The position numbers and the translations under genes were made by a program. DNA of 64,000 nucleotides from contig NZ_JANAEZ010000004.1 in assembly GCF_024813435.1 (NCBI RefSeq), positions 186,001 to 250,000 on the forward strand, given 5' to 3'. Origin of the DNA: Cognataquiflexum gelatinilyticum (lineage in GTDB: Bacteria > Bacteroidota > Bacteroidia > Cytophagales > Cyclobacteriaceae). Of this stretch, positions 1 through 8,748 are shown piece by piece. The first letter of the stretch is position 1; every line of letters starts with the position of its first letter. Under the pieces are notes generated by a model, which made no database searches, was not told where the DNA came from, and saw only the letters and a list, made by a program, of their open reading frames with translations.

Positions 1-451
1 TTCAGTATCTTTTCACAAAATGATGCAGGTAGCAGAGAAAATGGACGCCATGAACGAATGGGGTTCTATTCTTGGACTTTCTTACATAGCAGCACAAAGA
101 GTTTATCCTTTTTATACCGATATGGCTGATGCAAAAGCACTTTTGGAAAGCATCGCGAGAGGTTATGGATATAGATATGGCAAGCTGAAAAAAGTAAGGG
201 TAAATACCATTTCCCAATCCCCTACCAAAACTACCGCGGGAACAGGAATCGGCGGATTCGATACCTTCTATAATTTTGCGGATTCCATGTCACCATTGGG
301 AAATGCTTCAGCTGAAGCTTGTGCTGATTATATCATTACCATGTTTTCAGATTTGACCAGAATGGTCACCATGCAAAACCTGTTTCATGACGGCGGTTAT
401 TCCAATACAGGGATTTCTGAAGATATCATGAACAAGTTTATGGACCTTTAA
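1..451 (+). CDS. fabI: Enoyl-[acyl-carrier-protein] reductase (NADH) FabI, 3' part only
   Basis: This is the C-terminal part of FabI, the NADH-dependent enoyl-ACP reductase that ends each cycle of type II fatty acid elongation in the cytoplasm. The frame is open from base 2 of the window, so the gene starts upstream. The Tyr-x6-Lys catalytic pair of the FabI short-chain dehydrogenase family is visible in YTDMADAK, about 32 residues after the first in-frame Met. It is followed by the family block KLKKVRVNTISQSPTKT and by SPLGNA and TRMVTMQNLFHDGG, which are typical of Bacteroidota FabI. A strong hairpin follows the stop codon. The cofactor-binding N-terminus is outside the window and was not seen. 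Confidence 0.93.
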   Translation, partial: SVSFHKMMQVAEKMDAMNEWGSILGLSYIAAQRVYPFYTDMADAKALLESIARGYGYRYGKLKKVRVNTISQSPTKTTAGTGIGGFDTFYNFADSMSPLGNASAEACADYIITMFSDLTRMVTMQNLFHDGGYSNTGISEDIMNKFMDL

Positions 452-514
452 AAACGAAAACTTATTCCGCTTTTTATTAGGAACAAAATAGATATCAAGA
501 TGCCGAATACGGTA

Positions 515-552
515 AAAAAATAAGGGCTGATTAATTTCAGCCCTTATTTTTT
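515..552. terminator. Bidirectional intrinsic terminator between fabI and truA
   Basis: A 16-bp perfect stem (515-530 pairing with 537-552, loop ttaatt) has AAAAAA at one foot and TTTTTT at the other, so it can end transcription in both directions. It lies between the convergent fabI and truA. The truA stop codon (544-546) sits inside the downstream arm. Confidence 0.88.
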
Positions 553-1323
553 GAATTCAACCCTCTCCAACACCAACCCATTAGTAGGAACTGCCACAGA
601 AATGGGAGTTGCATTGTCTGAATCCAAGGCATTTTTCAAGTCGTCCAATGTTATTTTTCCCAATCCCAAGTCCATCAAAGCCGCCATCATTATCCTAACC
701 TGATACCTGAGAAATCCTTTCCCCTTGACGGAAAAAGTGGAGGCTTTTTCTGGAATAAAGCCTTTTCCAGCCTCAGAATGGGTACAAAGGTCAGACTCCA
801 AAACTTCTCTTACATAATCATCTGTCACTTTATCGATGGAGCAAAACCTGCGGAAATCATGTTTCCCCTCAAAAAGTTTGGCACCCTTTTTCATCAAATC
901 AAGATCAGGTATTCCTTCAAAAAATATTAGGTTTCCTGCCGCAAATGGGTGAAATTTTTCCCCAATCGCAAAGTGATAGCGGTATTCCTTCCAAGCGACA
1001 TCCTGAATAATATTGAAGGTCAATGGTACTGGATGAAACTCTAATAACCTTATATCTGAAGACAAAATTGAATTTAATTCATCAAGAAGATCGGGAAAGA
1101 TTTCATGTTTCAAAAACAGCTCGAAGGCACCACGATTACAGGAAACCCCGGTATCCGTCCTGCTTGCGCCAAGGATGGTAAAATCCTCATGTCCCAAAAC
1201 ATACCTGAATGCCTTTTCTAAAGTACCTTGGATAGTTTTTACTCCGGGCTGCTTTTGCCAACCGTGATACCGAAGTCCTAAATACTGCAGGTAAAAAAGA
1301 TAAGTAAATGGTCTGGTTTGCAT
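544..1323 (-). CDS. truA: tRNA pseudouridine synthase A (TruA family)
   Basis: A TruA-family enzyme that isomerises uridine to pseudouridine in the tRNA anticodon arm. The catalytic motif is SRTDTGVS, with the nucleophilic Asp at about residue 57; the family consensus is GRTDxGVHA, so the residues after the Asp are divergent. YLQYLGLRYHGWQKQP at the N-terminus and the late KGFLRYQVRIMMAAL block fit the fold. It has 259 residues from the ATG at 1323. A TTG eight codons upstream (1347) would add an unconvincing extension, so the ATG is preferred. It is transcribed toward fabI, and its stop lies in the shared terminator. The divergent motif leaves some doubt about the exact target uridines. Confidence 0.88.
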   Translation of the reverse strand: MQTRPFTYLFYLQYLGLRYHGWQKQPGVKTIQGTLEKAFRYVLGHEDFTILGASRTDTGVSCNRGAFELFLKHEIFPDLLDELNSILSSDIRLLEFHPVPLTFNIIQDVAWKEYRYHFAIGEKFHPFAAGNLIFFEGIPDLDLMKKGAKLFEGKHDFRRFCSIDKVTDDYVREVLESDLCTHSEAGKGFIPEKASTFSVKGKGFLRYQVRIMMAALMDLGLGKITLDDLKNALDSDNATPISVAVPTNGLVLERVEFKK

Positions 1324-1374
1324 TTTGGAATACTGGGGAAATGACAAATAAAGGGATCATGCTTTCCAAATACA

Positions 1375-1409
1375 AAACCCTCCAAAAGATTTGAACTTTT
1401 GGAGGGTTT
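1375..1409 (-). terminator. Hairpin ending the ilv-leu operon
   Basis: A perfect 13-bp stem, AAACCCTCCAAAA (1375-1387) with TTTTGGAGGGTTT (1397-1409) and a 9-nt loop, lies just downstream of leuB. The following T-run is short and interrupted (TTTTGTATTTGG). It is the likely 3' end of the branched-chain operon, and separates it from truA on the same strand. Confidence 0.75.
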
Positions 1410-1434
1410 ATATCAAGAATTAATTTTTTCAATT

Positions 1435-2496
1435 TTAAATATTAGCTGCCAGCCAATCCCCCACTTCCGAGGTCTTGTAGGCTTTTCCTCCCTCGGCGAT
1501 GTCTTCTGTAACGATTCCTTCTGCCAGTGATTTATTGACCACATCAGAAATGGCTTTTGCTTCTTCCCTCAGGTCAAATGCATACTCGAACATCATTGCT
1601 GCCGATAGGATTGTTCCTAATGGATTTGCGATATCCTTGCCTGCAGCTTGAGGATAAGAACCGTGTATCGGTTCAAAAAGCTTGTTGTCAGTACCCAATG
1701 ATGCAGAAGGCATCAAACCCATAGAACCTGAAATCACTGAGGCTTCGTCTGTCAGGATATCTCCAAACAGGTTTTCCGTAATCAAAACATCATATGCTTT
1801 TGGCCATTGTATCAAACGCATGGCGACGGCATCTACAAACTCATATTCCACTTTGACGTCACTATATTCCGTAGCTAATTCCTGCACAGTCTCTCTCCAA
1901 AGTCTGGAAGTAGCCAAGACATTGGCTTTGTCCACACAGGTCAATAATTTTCTTCTCTTCAGGGCAGCTTCGAATCCCATTCTTGCCAACCTCGTGATTT
2001 CTTCTTTGGAATAAACATTGGTATCAAATGCTTTGGTACCCTGCTCGTTTCTTCCACGGGGTTCTCCAAAATAAATCCCTCCAGTCAACTCCCTGAAGAA
2101 AACCAAATCCACTCCTTCGATCCTATCCAATTTCAAGGGAGATTTATGTACCAAAGAAGGAAAAGTAAAGGTTGGACGCACATTGGCAAACAAGCCCAAT
2201 TTTTTTCTCATTGCCAATAATCCTTGTTCTGGCCTTACTTTGGCTTTAGGATCATTGTCATATTTGGGATCACCTATTGCGCCAAAAAGTACAGCATCCG
2301 CTCTCAAACAAACCTCGTGTGTCTCATCCGGATAAGGATTGCCGGTAAGGTCAATCGCAGCAGCCCCAACGGGTGCCTCCTCAAAATGGATAGTATGGCC
2401 AAATTTCTTGCCTACTGCTTTTACTACTTTGACTGCCTGGGCAATCACCTCAGGGCCGATGCCGTCACCCGGCAATAGCGCTATATTCATTTCCAT
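1435..2496 (-). CDS. leuB: 3-isopropylmalate dehydrogenase
   Basis: LeuB oxidises and decarboxylates 3-isopropylmalate with NAD to 2-oxoisocaproate, the last specific step before leucine transamination. At 353 residues it is of normal length. It starts IALLPGDGIGPEV, and carries the metal/substrate segment ITENLFGDILTDEASVISGSMGLMPSASLG and the NAD-loop sequence FEPIHGSYPQAAGKDIANPLG. It is the last gene of the ilv-leu operon, and its start overlaps the 3' end of the cimA-type gene by 32 nt (26 nt if the second Met at 2490 is used). In a citramalate pathway the same enzyme also oxidises beta-methylmalate to 2-oxobutyrate. Confidence 0.96.
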   Translation of the reverse strand: MEMNIALLPGDGIGPEVIAQAVKVVKAVGKKFGHTIHFEEAPVGAAAIDLTGNPYPDETHEVCLRADAVLFGAIGDPKYDNDPKAKVRPEQGLLAMRKKLGLFANVRPTFTFPSLVHKSPLKLDRIEGVDLVFFRELTGGIYFGEPRGRNEQGTKAFDTNVYSKEEITRLARMGFEAALKRRKLLTCVDKANVLATSRLWRETVQELATEYSDVKVEYEFVDAVAMRLIQWPKAYDVLITENLFGDILTDEASVISGSMGLMPSASLGTDNKLFEPIHGSYPQAAGKDIANPLGTILSAAMMFEYAFDLREEAKAISDVVNKSLAEGIVTEDIAEGGKAYKTSEVGDWLAANI

Positions 2497-4084
2497 AGAA
2501 ATTCTTTTTATCTAGTTCAGGGTTTTCGTCCGGGTGAGTTCCGATTCCCGGCTCTGTTTTTTTTATCTTCTCAATAATGTTGAGCATTTTTTCTGTTGCC
2601 TTAAGGGCGGCCACGGTCTGATCGCTGTCAAGACCTTTGGTTTTGAAAATCCTTCCAAAATCCCAGGTAATGACTGTTTCTACAAAGGCATCAGTCTTTC
2701 CGCCGGGAGGAATGGTCACACTATAATTGGTCAAAACCGGTAATTCTTTATTCAAGGATTTGTAAATCTTTTTCAATGCCTTCATGAAAGCATCGTATTG
2801 ACCATCTCCTGAAGATCCTTCTTCATAGCTTTCTCCGTTGATGTTGATCTTCAATTGAACGGTGGGTCTCAAGCCCTTTGAATGGCTGAGGTTATAACCT
2901 TCAATGAATATATCGTGGGAGATGGAGTTGTTCTGCAGCACATCAGAAATGATATAAGGTAAATCTTCTGTGGTCACGCGTTCTTTCTTGTCCCCCAATT
3001 CTATGATCCTTTGGGTAACCTTTGTCAGTTCATCAGGTTCAAGGGAGATGCCCAATTCCTGCAGGTTTTTGACAATATTGGCTTTTCCTGAGGTCTTACC
3101 CAAAGCATATTTCCTTTGTCTGCCAAATCGCTCGGGAAGCAAATCATTGAAATAAAGATTTTTCTTATTGTCCCCATCGGCATGGATTCCTGCAGTTTGG
3201 GTAAATACATTTTCACCTACTACCGGTTTGTTGGCAGGGATGTGCTGACCGGAAAATTGCTCTACCAACTTGCTGACGCGATAGATTTTGTTTTCTTTGA
3301 CGTTCAGCTTAAAGTCTGTAAAGTCCTTCAAAACAGCAATTACTGATTCTAATGGCGCATTTCCGGCCCTTTCTCCCAATCCATTGACCGTGGTGTGGAT
3401 ACCGCCAACGCCGTTATAAATTGCCTCGAGCACATTGGCTACTGACAAATCATAGTCATTGTGCGCGTGAAAATCAAAATGGGTATCAGGATATTCACTT
3501 GTAATCAGCTTGAGAAAATGGGACACTTCTCTGGGATTGAGCAACCCCAATGTATCGGGAAGCATGATTCTCCTTACCTGAAGCTGTACCAAAACACCAA
3601 TCAAATCCATGGTGTAATTCATGGAATTTCTCATGCCATTGGACCAATCTTCCAAGTAAACATTGACCGAAATACCATTTTCGCGGGCATAGAGCACACT
3701 TTTTTCAATATCCTTGAAATGTTGCTCCGGGGTTTTCCGAAGCTGATGGGTCAGGTGATTGAGAGAACCTTTGGTCAAAAGATTGAGAACCTTCCCTCCG
3801 GCTTCCTTTATCCAATTGATCGAAGCAGGGGTATCGACAAAACCCAATACCTCTACCCTATCCAGATATCCTTTTTCGGCAGCCCACTGGGTAATTCTTT
3901 TCACTCCTTCCAATTCCCCTTCAGAAACCCGGGCAGAAGCCACTTCGATCCTATCCACCTTCATTTCATCCAATAGCAGTTTGGCTATCTGAAGTTTTTC
4001 TGAAGGAAGAAAGGAAACTCCCGAGGTCTGTTCTCCATCCCTCAGAGTGGTATCCATGATTTCTATTTTCCTGTGATGACCCAT
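2465..4084 (-). CDS. cimA: (R)-citramalate synthase-type / second isopropylmalate synthase-like enzyme
   Basis: A 539-residue member of the isopropylmalate/citramalate synthase family, distinct from the leuA product in the same operon. The catalytic HMGL-like motif DTTLRDGEQTSG is at residues 11-22, the metal site FHAHND in the middle, and a LeuA-type dimerisation/regulatory domain is C-terminal. LNLLTKGS, NVYLEDWSNG, GENVFTQTAGIHADGD and IPPGGKTDAFVETVITW match, as I remember it, the biochemically characterised citramalate synthase of Leptospira interrogans much better than LeuA. The inferred reaction is acetyl-CoA plus pyruvate to (R)-citramalate, after which LeuCD and LeuB give 2-oxobutyrate for isoleucine. 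No threonine deaminase gene lies in the operon, which fits. The alternative is a second leucine-pathway synthase. Confidence 0.78.
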   Translation of the reverse strand: MGHHRKIEIMDTTLRDGEQTSGVSFLPSEKLQIAKLLLDEMKVDRIEVASARVSEGELEGVKRITQWAAEKGYLDRVEVLGFVDTPASINWIKEAGGKVLNLLTKGSLNHLTHQLRKTPEQHFKDIEKSVLYARENGISVNVYLEDWSNGMRNSMNYTMDLIGVLVQLQVRRIMLPDTLGLLNPREVSHFLKLITSEYPDTHFDFHAHNDYDLSVANVLEAIYNGVGGIHTTVNGLGERAGNAPLESVIAVLKDFTDFKLNVKENKIYRVSKLVEQFSGQHIPANKPVVGENVFTQTAGIHADGDNKKNLYFNDLLPERFGRQRKYALGKTSGKANIVKNLQELGISLEPDELTKVTQRIIELGDKKERVTTEDLPYIISDVLQNNSISHDIFIEGYNLSHSKGLRPTVQLKININGESYEEGSSGDGQYDAFMKALKKIYKSLNKELPVLTNYSVTIPPGGKTDAFVETVITWDFGRIFKTKGLDSDQTVAALKATEKMLNIIEKIKKTEPGIGTHPDENPELDKKNFYGNEYSAIAG

Positions 4085-4159
4085 TTTTTGGAGTTTGGCA
4101 CAAAGTTTACAAATGCGTGCTGCTGGATTTAATGTTTAAGAAGGATGATTAGAATCCGC

Positions 4160-4750
4160 TTACCTGTTTTCGGCGAAAGCAGCAATTTCATCCTTAATAT
4201 TTAATAGATAATCAATGTCGTCAAAACCGTTTTTCATGTTTTCCTTTTTGTAGGAATTGATGTCAAAAGATTCAGATGCTCCTGTGCTGAGCAGTGTGAT
4301 TTTTTGTTTGTCGATATCTATTTCAACTTCTGTCTTTGGATCCGCTTCAACTGCTTTAAACAAAACTTCTGCAAATTCGGGACTGATGGTCACCGGCAAA
4401 ACACCGATATTCAGACAGTTATTCTTGAAAATATCAGCAAAGAAACTTGAAACAACTGCCCTGAATCCATAATCATAGATTGCCCAAACTGCGTGTTCAC
4501 GGCTGGAACCTGAACCGAAATTTTTTCCTGAAAGGAGAATTTTTCCTGAATAGGTAGGATCGTTGAGCACAAAATCCTTTTTGGGATTTCCTTCCACATC
4601 ATATCTCCAATCCCTGAACAGGTTGTCTCCGAAACCTTCCCTTTCGGTAGCTTTTAGAAAGCGGGCCGGAATGATTTGGTCCGTGTCGACGTTTTCGGCA
4701 GGTAAAGGAACAACTGTGCTGGTAAGTATATTGAATTTATCGTAAGCCAT
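4160..4750 (-). CDS. leuD: 3-isopropylmalate dehydratase small subunit
   Basis: The swivelling small subunit of isopropylmalate isomerase, which works with LeuC to interconvert 2- and 3-isopropylmalate. It has 196 residues, the normal size. The aconitase C-terminal fold markers are PLPAENVDTDQIIPARFLK near the N-terminus and the substrate-recognition loop GKNFGSGSSREHAVWAI. It lies 17 nt downstream of leuC and 75 nt before the cimA-type gene, the largest gap in the operon. The pair probably also isomerises citramalate. Confidence 0.95.
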   Translation of the reverse strand: MAYDKFNILTSTVVPLPAENVDTDQIIPARFLKATEREGFGDNLFRDWRYDVEGNPKKDFVLNDPTYSGKILLSGKNFGSGSSREHAVWAIYDYGFRAVVSSFFADIFKNNCLNIGVLPVTISPEFAEVLFKAVEADPKTEVEIDIDKQKITLLSTGASESFDINSYKKENMKNGFDDIDYLLNIKDEIAAFAENR

Positions 4751-4767
4751 TTTTTCTTTCTTTTTGA

Positions 4768-6168
4768 TTAAAATACTTCCCTTGGATCTGCGATTACGCC
4801 CGTTACGGCTACAGCTGCGACCGTAAGTGGACTGGCCAAAAGTGTTCTTGCACCTGGACCTTGTCTTCCTTCAAAATTCCTGTTGGAAGTAGACACGGCA
4901 TATTTACCTGAAGGAATTTTGTCGTCATTCATGGCAAGACAGGCTGAACAGCCCGGTTGTCTCAATTCGAAACCGGCATCTTCCAATATTTTTACCAAAC
5001 CTTCTTCATGCGCCATTTTCTCTACTTCTCTTGATCCTGGAACAATCCAAGCGGTGATATTATCCGCCTTGTGTTTTCCTTTGACAAAAGCAGCTACCGA
5101 GCGGATGTCTTCGATCCTGCCATTCGTACAGCTTCCTACGAATACATAATCCACCTTTTTTCCTTTGATTGGTTCACCTGGGGCAAAACCCATATATTCC
5201 AAAGATTTGAGATAGGAGATTTTATTGCTTCCTTCCATTCCTTCGGTTGTCGGGATGTTGCCTTTGATTTTGATACCCATACCAGGATTGGTACCGTAGG
5301 TTATCATCGGCTCGATATCAGTGCCATCAAAAGTATATTCTTTATCAAAAACAGCACCTTCGTCTGTTTTCAGCGTTTTCCAATAAGCTACAGCTTTGTC
5401 CCACGCTTCACCTTTTGGTGCATACTGTTTTCCCTTGAGGTAGGCAAATGTGGTTTCGTCAGGAGCTATCAAACCTCCACGGGCACCCATTTCGATACTC
5501 ATGTTGCAGATGGTCATCCTTGCTTCCATGCTCAAGCTTCGGATAGCCGAACCTGCATATTCCACAAAGTACCCTGTTGCCCCTGCAGCCGAAATCTTGG
5601 CAATGATATAGAGAATGATGTCCTTGGAAGTCACTCCGGCCCCTAATTCACCATCTACTGTGATTCTCATTTTTTTGGCCTTGGTCTGCATGATGCATTG
5701 TGTCGCCAAAACCATTTCCACTTCAGAGGTTCCGATTCCAAATGCAATAGCCCCAAAAGCACCATGGGTTGAGGTATGGCTGTCTCCACAGACAATGGTC
5801 ATGCCCGGTTGGGTGATGCCCAACTCAGGACCAATCACGTGAACAATACCATGGTGGTCAGAACCCAAATCATGCAGTTCAATGCCATATTTTTTACAGT
5901 TTTCCCTCAATTTTTCAACCTGCATGCGGGAAAGTTTGTCTTTAATGGTTTTGTCCTGATCGACGGTAGGTACATTGTGGTCCGGAGTACCGACTGTTCT
6001 GTCGGGATGAAGAACACCAATGCCTCTTTTTTCCAGATTCAGAAATGCTACCGGGCTTGTCACTTCATGGATAAAATGCTTATCAATGAAGAAGACATCA
6101 GGACCATTGGGTACGGAACGCACCACATGTGAATCCCAGATTTTATCGAATAATGTATTTTTTTCCAT
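4768..6168 (-). CDS. leuC: 3-isopropylmalate dehydratase large subunit
   Basis: The iron-sulfur subunit of isopropylmalate isomerase, an aconitase-superfamily protein of 466 residues. CGDSHTSTHGAFGAIAFGIGTSEVEMV and the three cluster-binding cysteines in FVGSCTNGR and QPGCSACLAMNDD identify it and indicate an intact [4Fe-4S] site. It lies directly after leuA (6-nt gap) and before leuD, the usual order. A long antisense reading frame inside it is a shadow. Confidence 0.97.
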   Translation of the reverse strand: MEKNTLFDKIWDSHVVRSVPNGPDVFFIDKHFIHEVTSPVAFLNLEKRGIGVLHPDRTVGTPDHNVPTVDQDKTIKDKLSRMQVEKLRENCKKYGIELHDLGSDHHGIVHVIGPELGITQPGMTIVCGDSHTSTHGAFGAIAFGIGTSEVEMVLATQCIMQTKAKKMRITVDGELGAGVTSKDIILYIIAKISAAGATGYFVEYAGSAIRSLSMEARMTICNMSIEMGARGGLIAPDETTFAYLKGKQYAPKGEAWDKAVAYWKTLKTDEGAVFDKEYTFDGTDIEPMITYGTNPGMGIKIKGNIPTTEGMEGSNKISYLKSLEYMGFAPGEPIKGKKVDYVFVGSCTNGRIEDIRSVAAFVKGKHKADNITAWIVPGSREVEKMAHEEGLVKILEDAGFELRQPGCSACLAMNDDKIPSGKYAVSTSNRNFEGRQGPGARTLLASPLTVAAVAVTGVIADPREVF

Positions 6169-6174
6169 CTTAAC

Positions 6175-7686
6175 TTACGCTACAATCACTTTGTCTTTGA
6201 CAGGTATTTTGTTCAGGGCATCCACAAATGCCTGTGCTGAAGCCAATACGATATCTGTATTGGATGCAAAACCATAATAAGGTCTGTCACCCTGAATAAT
6301 CCTCATGTGTACTTTGGCAACATCATCACTTCCATGGGTTATCGCTTGGATGAGGAATTCCTCCAGCTCAATCTGTGGTTTGACAATGGATTCAATTGCC
6401 TTCAAAACCGCATCTACAGGACCGTTGCCGGTTGAGTCTGCCTCAAAATTTTTCTCCCCAACCTTCAGTTCCACACGGGCTTTGATTTCACCGTTTGACT
6501 GGTAGCTTACTTTCCCAAGTTCAATAAAGGAGGAACCGTCCATAAACTTCCCAACAAGGGAAAGCAGATCCTTTGTTCCGATATCTCTTTTAGAATCAGC
6601 CAAAATCAAAAATTCCTCATATACCTCACGCAGCGGTTCACCTTCAAGTTCTACGCCCAAAGCATCCAAATGGTGCTTGAGTGCAGCCCTACCGCTTCTC
6701 GCAGTCAGGACGATAGTAGATTCATGAACGCCAACTTCTTTTGGGTCGATGATCTCGTAATTTTCTCTGTGCTTGAGGACGCCATCTTGGTGGATGCCAG
6801 AGGAATGGGCAAATGCATTTCTTCCTACTATCGCTTTGTTGGGCTGCACCGGCATGTTCATCAACTTTGAGATCAACCTGCTTGTCCCATAGATCAATTC
6901 GGTCTTGATATTAGTATGGACCGGAATGGCATGGTGGCATTTGATCGCCATGACCACTTCTTCCAAAGAGGTGTTTCCTGCACGCTCCCCAATGCCGTTG
7001 ATCGTAAGTTCTGCTTGTCTTGCGCCGTTTTGTACCCCTGCTATGGTATTAGCAGTGGCCATCCCCAAATCATTGTGGCAATGTGTTGCAATAATCGCTT
7101 TGTCGATATTCGATACGTTTTCCTTCAGGTAGCGGATGATCGCGCCGTATTGCTCAGGAAGACAATAACCGGTAGTATCCGGGATATTAACTACCGTTGC
7201 GCCGGCTTTGATCACTGCTTCGATGATTTTTGCTAGGAATGGCAACTCAGCCCTTCCTGCATCCTCAGCGTAGAATTCAACATCCTCGACGAAGCTTTTT
7301 GCATATTTCACCGCCCTTATACCTCTTTCGATGATGTTTTCAGGAGTGGATCTCAGCTTGAATTGAATATGGTAAGGGGACACTCCGATGCCTGTATGGA
7401 TTCTTCCTTTTTTGGCATACTTCAAAGCATCGGCAGCGACTTCTATGTCTTTCTCCACTGCCCTTGAAAGGGCGCAGATGATAGGATTAGATACAGCTTT
7501 GGAAATTTCTACTACCGAATTGAAATCGCCTGGACTGGAAATTGGAAATCCTGCCTCGATGATATCAACTCCAAGTTCTTCTAAAGCTTTCGCCACCACT
7601 ATCTTTTCCTGGGAGTTTAACTGACATCCCGGTACCTGCTCTCCATCCCGGAGGGTAGTATCAAATATCCATAGCTTTTCACTCAT
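6175..7686 (-). CDS. leuA: 2-isopropylmalate synthase
   Basis: LeuA condenses acetyl-CoA with 2-oxoisovalerate, the committed step to leucine. It has 503 residues, the standard length for the LeuA type 1 family. The catalytic motif FDTTLRDGEQVPGCQ is at residues 8-22, the metal-binding ATHCHND in the TIM barrel, NGIGERAGNTSLEEV follows, and the C-terminal leucine-binding regulatory domain contains FEADSTGNGPVDAVLKAI. It follows ilvC by 7 nt. Feedback inhibition by leucine is expected for the family; operon-level attenuation is inferred from the leader. Confidence 0.96.
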   Translation of the reverse strand: MSEKLWIFDTTLRDGEQVPGCQLNSQEKIVVAKALEELGVDIIEAGFPISSPGDFNSVVEISKAVSNPIICALSRAVEKDIEVAADALKYAKKGRIHTGIGVSPYHIQFKLRSTPENIIERGIRAVKYAKSFVEDVEFYAEDAGRAELPFLAKIIEAVIKAGATVVNIPDTTGYCLPEQYGAIIRYLKENVSNIDKAIIATHCHNDLGMATANTIAGVQNGARQAELTINGIGERAGNTSLEEVVMAIKCHHAIPVHTNIKTELIYGTSRLISKLMNMPVQPNKAIVGRNAFAHSSGIHQDGVLKHRENYEIIDPKEVGVHESTIVLTARSGRAALKHHLDALGVELEGEPLREVYEEFLILADSKRDIGTKDLLSLVGKFMDGSSFIELGKVSYQSNGEIKARVELKVGEKNFEADSTGNGPVDAVLKAIESIVKPQIELEEFLIQAITHGSDDVAKVHMRIIQGDRPYYGFASNTDIVLASAQAFVDALNKIPVKDKVIVA

Positions 7687-7693
7687 AATTATC

Positions 7694-8737
7694 TCAGTTA
7701 TTTTCTGGTCTCAATTTTCTGACAGTAGCGCCTGCTTGCCACATTTCAGAATCTCTCAATTCTTTCAATTCAACTTCCAATTTTTCTCTGTAATCAGGCT
7801 TGCTGTTAGAGTCAATTGATTTTTGGGCTTCTTTTCCTGATTTTACACTGTTATACAATTCCTCAAAAACAGGCTTGGTGGCATCTCTGAAAGGTTTCCA
7901 CCAATCCAAAGCACCTCTTTGGGCAGTTGTGGAGCAATTGGCATACATCCAATCCATTCCGTTTTCGGCTACCAATGGCATCAAGCTTTGAGTCAATTCT
8001 TCCACTGTTTCGTTGAATGCTTCAGATGGCGTATGTCCATTTGCTCTCAACACTTCGTATTGAGCAGCAAAAATCCCCTGAATCGCACCCATCAAAGTAC
8101 CTCTTTCTCCGGTAAGATCGGAAGTCACTTCTCTGTAGAAATCTGTTTCGAACAAGTATCCTGAACCAACTCCGATTCCAAGAGCAATTACCCTATCTTT
8201 TGCTCTGCCTGTTCCATCTTGGAAGATAGCATAAGAAGAATTCAAGCCTCTGCCTTCGACAAACATCCTTCTTAAAGAGGTACCTGATCCTTTTGGAGCA
8301 ACCAAGATTACATCTACATCAGCAGGGGGAATAATGCCTGTTTTTTCCTTGTAAGTGATCCCAAAACCATGGGAAAAATAAAGGGCTTTTCCAGGAGTAA
8401 GGTATTTTTTAACGGTCGGCCAAAGTGTAATCTGACCAGCATCAGAAAGAAGGAACTGAATGATTGTGCCTTTTTCGCAAGCTTCTTCCAATTCAAACAA
8501 AGTCTCACCCGGTACCCAGCCATCAGCAACAGCTTTGTCCCAAGTTTTGGAGTTTTTCCTTTGTCCGACGATGACATTGAAACCGTTGTCTCTCAGGTTG
8601 AGCGCCTGGCCGGGGCCTTGCACGCCATATCCCAATACCGCAATGGTTTCATCCTTCAATACTTCTCTTGCTTTCTCCAAAGGAAATTCCTCTCTGGTGA
8701 CTACGTTTTCTTCTACTGATCCGAATTTCAGTTTCAT
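7694..8737 (-). CDS. ilvC: Ketol-acid reductoisomerase
   Basis: IlvC isomerises and reduces 2-acetolactate or 2-aceto-2-hydroxybutyrate with NADPH, the second common step to valine/leucine and isoleucine. The 347-residue protein has the Rossmann motif VLGYGVQGPGQALNLRDNG. The all-helical C-terminal domain contains the metal-binding segment DLTGERGTLMGAIQGIF and later ETVEELTQSLMPL. GYGVQGPGQ rather than GYGSQGHAH marks the variant branch common in Bacteroidota. It is the fourth gene of the operon, 11 nt after ilvN. Confidence 0.95.
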   Translation of the reverse strand: MKLKFGSVEENVVTREEFPLEKAREVLKDETIAVLGYGVQGPGQALNLRDNGFNVIVGQRKNSKTWDKAVADGWVPGETLFELEEACEKGTIIQFLLSDAGQITLWPTVKKYLTPGKALYFSHGFGITYKEKTGIIPPADVDVILVAPKGSGTSLRRMFVEGRGLNSSYAIFQDGTGRAKDRVIALGIGVGSGYLFETDFYREVTSDLTGERGTLMGAIQGIFAAQYEVLRANGHTPSEAFNETVEELTQSLMPLVAENGMDWMYANCSTTAQRGALDWWKPFRDATKPVFEELYNSVKSGKEAQKSIDSNSKPDYREKLEVELKELRDSEMWQAGATVRKLRPENN

Positions 8738-8748
8738 AGTGTGATAAA

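Noticed and set aside
3461..3976. A 171-codon plus-strand frame inside the cimA-type gene.
   Set aside because: Antisense shadow; no recognisable domain, wrong codon bias.
4085..4159. A possible internal promoter (TAAACTTTG) in the leuD to cimA gap.
   Set aside because: The box has three rather than two spacer bases and no -33 partner, so it was not listed as a feature.
5071..5646. A 191-codon open frame on the plus strand inside leuC.
   Set aside because: Antisense shadow of a well-conserved gene; the encoded sequence has no family pattern.
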